Source of the DNA: Candidatus Daviesbacteria bacterium RIFCSPHIGHO2_02_FULL_39_12
GTDB lineage: Bacteria; Patescibacteriota; Microgenomatia; Daviesbacterales; UBA10151
Reading direction: 5' to 3'
Length of the DNA: 32,577 bases
Assembly (NCBI GenBank): GCA_001777055.1
Contig: MFCX01000003.1
Location: 1 to 32,577 of the forward strand
The notes under the pieces were generated by a model. That model searched no databases. It saw only the letters and a list, made by a program, of their open reading frames with translations, and was not told where the DNA came from. Shown piece after piece: positions 31,198 to 32,577 of this stretch (the stretch's first letter is position 1; each line of letters starts with the position of its first letter). Both the position numbers and the translations under genes were made by a program.

Positions 31198-32577
31198 TTG
31201 GACATACAAACAAAGTACGCTTTAATTTCTGTTTACGATAAAACCGGTATTTCGGATTTTGCTAAAGTTTTAGAAAAAATTGGCTATACAATTATTTCTA
31301 CCGGAGGAACTTTTAAGACCTTAACAGATGCAGGTATAAAAGTAGTACCAATAGAAGAAATTACAGGTAATCCCCGAGACAGTTTTGATGGTAGGATGAA
31401 AACCATCAGTTTTCAAATAGAATCCGGTATCTTGTTTGACAGAGAAAATCCTGATCATGTAAAACAAGCAGAGCAGTTAAAAGTTCCACAAATTGATATT
31501 GTAGTTTGTAACCTTTATCCTTTTGAAGAAAAACCGGGTGTTGAAACAATTGATGTTGGCGGGTCAACTATGATTAGAGCAGCTGCCAAAAATTATAAAA
31601 GTTGTTTGGTGGTAGTTAGTCCAAATGATTATGGGCAAGTAGCAAAAGCTTTAGAGAGCGCTAATGTGGATGAAAAATTAAGACAGGACTTGGCAGCAAA
31701 AGCTTTTTACTATTTATCATTTTACGATTCCCAAATTGGCAACTTTTTCTCTAAAGAAAAGTTTCCTAAAGAAGTTACGGTTCCACTTCGCCAAGCAAAA
31801 GTTTTACGCTACGGAGAAAATCCTCATCAAAAAGGAGTTTTGTATGTTATGCCAAAAACAAACTCACCCTTATCTAAATTAGAAAAACTTTGGGGTAGGG
31901 ATTTATCTGGTACCAATATTGGTGATATCTATTCAGGACTGGAAACCGTTAGGCAATTTAAAGAGGCTGCTGCCACAGTGATAAAACATTTAAGCCCTTG
32001 TGGCATTGCAACAGGAAAGGATCCGCAAGAAGCTTTGGCCAGGGCCATAGAAGCTGATCCGGTTTCCGCTTTTGGCGGTGTGATTGTTTTAAATAACCCA
32101 ATGGATTTGGAAACTGCCAGGCTTGTGGCAAAATTTAAAAATGAGTCTGAGGGAAATATTGATATCGTGGCAGTCCCGAGCATCACTAAAGACGCCTTAG
32201 AGTTTTTAAAAGGAATCAGAAAAAGTATGGGTATTTATACCTTTGGACCAATCCCCACTCAAAGAAGCGAAAAATGGGATCTGAAATATTTTGCCGGAGC
32301 TGTTTTACTGCAGGATTTTGACGACAATGTTGAGAATTCTTTTGGAAATTGGGAAATTGTGACAAAAAATAAACCTGCTCAAAAACAAATAGAACAAATG
32401 AAATTTGGTTTTAAGGCAGTAAAAGCGGTCAGGTCTAATGCGGTAATAGTTATAGATAGTCAAATACCAATGACCCGGGGTATTGGATCCGGACAGACAT
32501 CAAGGATTGGGGCTACAAAGATTTCACTGGAGCAGGCAGGCGACTTTGCAAAGGGAGGGATTTTAATTTCCGATAGC
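31198..32577 (+). CDS. purH: Bifunctional AICAR transformylase/IMP cyclohydrolase, cut by window end
   Basis: Missing from the ORF track because no stop lies in the window. The start is TTG 31198 (LDIQTKYALISVYDKTGI); 460 codons run to the last base. The N-terminal MGS-fold IMP cyclohydrolase has IISTGGTFKTL, GNPRDSFDGRMKTI and NLYPFEE. The transformylase part has VLRYGENPHQ, the catalytic Lys-His in VIKHLSPCGIATG, and GIGSGQTSRIGATK. The last residues (GILISDS) precede the DxFFPFxD region, so about 50-60 residues are outside. The usual LSYNNIxDADAA segment reads LSGTNIGDIYSGLETV, a divergent branch. It would use 10-formyl-THF for the step PurP does with formate. Confidence 0.93.
   Translation, partial: MDIQTKYALISVYDKTGISDFAKVLEKIGYTIISTGGTFKTLTDAGIKVVPIEEITGNPRDSFDGRMKTISFQIESGILFDRENPDHVKQAEQLKVPQIDIVVCNLYPFEEKPGVETIDVGGSTMIRAAAKNYKSCLVVVSPNDYGQVAKALESANVDEKLRQDLAAKAFYYLSFYDSQIGNFFSKEKFPKEVTVPLRQAKVLRYGENPHQKGVLYVMPKTNSPLSKLEKLWGRDLSGTNIGDIYSGLETVRQFKEAAATVIKHLSPCGIATGKDPQEALARAIEADPVSAFGGVIVLNNPMDLETARLVAKFKNESEGNIDIVAVPSITKDALEFLKGIRKSMGIYTFGPIPTQRSEKWDLKYFAGAVLLQDFDDNVENSFGNWEIVTKNKPAQKQIEQMKFGFKAVKAVRSNAVIVIDSQIPMTRGIGSGQTSRIGATKISLEQAGDFAKGGILISDS

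Overview
The window looks like a chromosomal segment of a small-genome Patescibacteria/CPR bacterium, most likely of the Microgenomates type. This is an inference from gene style, not from a marker tree. The supporting signs are an AT-rich, densely packed layout with ATGA/TAATG stop-start overlaps, a trigger factor without a PPIase domain, a short YbeY, a Gln-rich coiled-coil protein upstream of cysS, and first genes of transcription units whose -10 box lies only 5-8 nt from the start codon. TGA is used as a stop (for example glyA, folD, guaA neighbours), so this is not a code-25 lineage.

Layout. 1-560: a broken Asp/Glu racemase. 556-4730: proS, a small unknown gene, trigger factor, a HIT protein, rpsU, a previously unlisted yqeY remnant, and ybeY. 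4732-9770: dnaX, glyA, folD and a TPR protein. 9771-10790: a gene graveyard with a DUF2283-like fragment, a fragment of unknown origin, and an NHL-repeat surface protein broken over three frames. 10793-13276: a kinase-like gene divergent from a small Cys-containing protein, then ybaB, recR and a coiled-coil gene. 13276-17941: cysS, cmk, an M16 peptidase and gdhA. 17938-18821 (minus): a PAP2 phosphatase and undecaprenol kinase, which would both supply undecaprenyl phosphate.

18895-32577 is a de novo purine block: purF-purN-purD-purL(PurS-fused)-purQ-guaA on plus, purA on minus, then purP1-purP2-purH on plus, with purH running off the window. purM, purE/K, purC, purB and guaB are not in this window. 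GlyA and FolD upstream would supply the folate one-carbon units used by PurN and PurH. The unusual part is that an archaeal-type formate-dependent AICAR formyl ligase (PurP), in two tandem divergent copies, sits directly before a bifunctional folate-dependent PurH, so the same biochemical step appears to be encoded twice by different chemistry.

The most striking structural signal is a population of short palindromic or tandem elements inside housekeeping genes. They are read in frame as extra peptide in dnaX, recR, gdhA, purL (three sites), guaA, purA and the start of purP2, and they supply the stop codons of cmk and purD. Some are nested inside one another, and two copies of one family keep their stem by paired base changes. 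Several other genes (racemase, yqeY, the NHL protein) share a second pattern: an internal segment is missing and the reading frame changes at the junction. No tRNA, rRNA, CRISPR array or transposase gene was seen. No gene-free stretch exceeds 300 bases.
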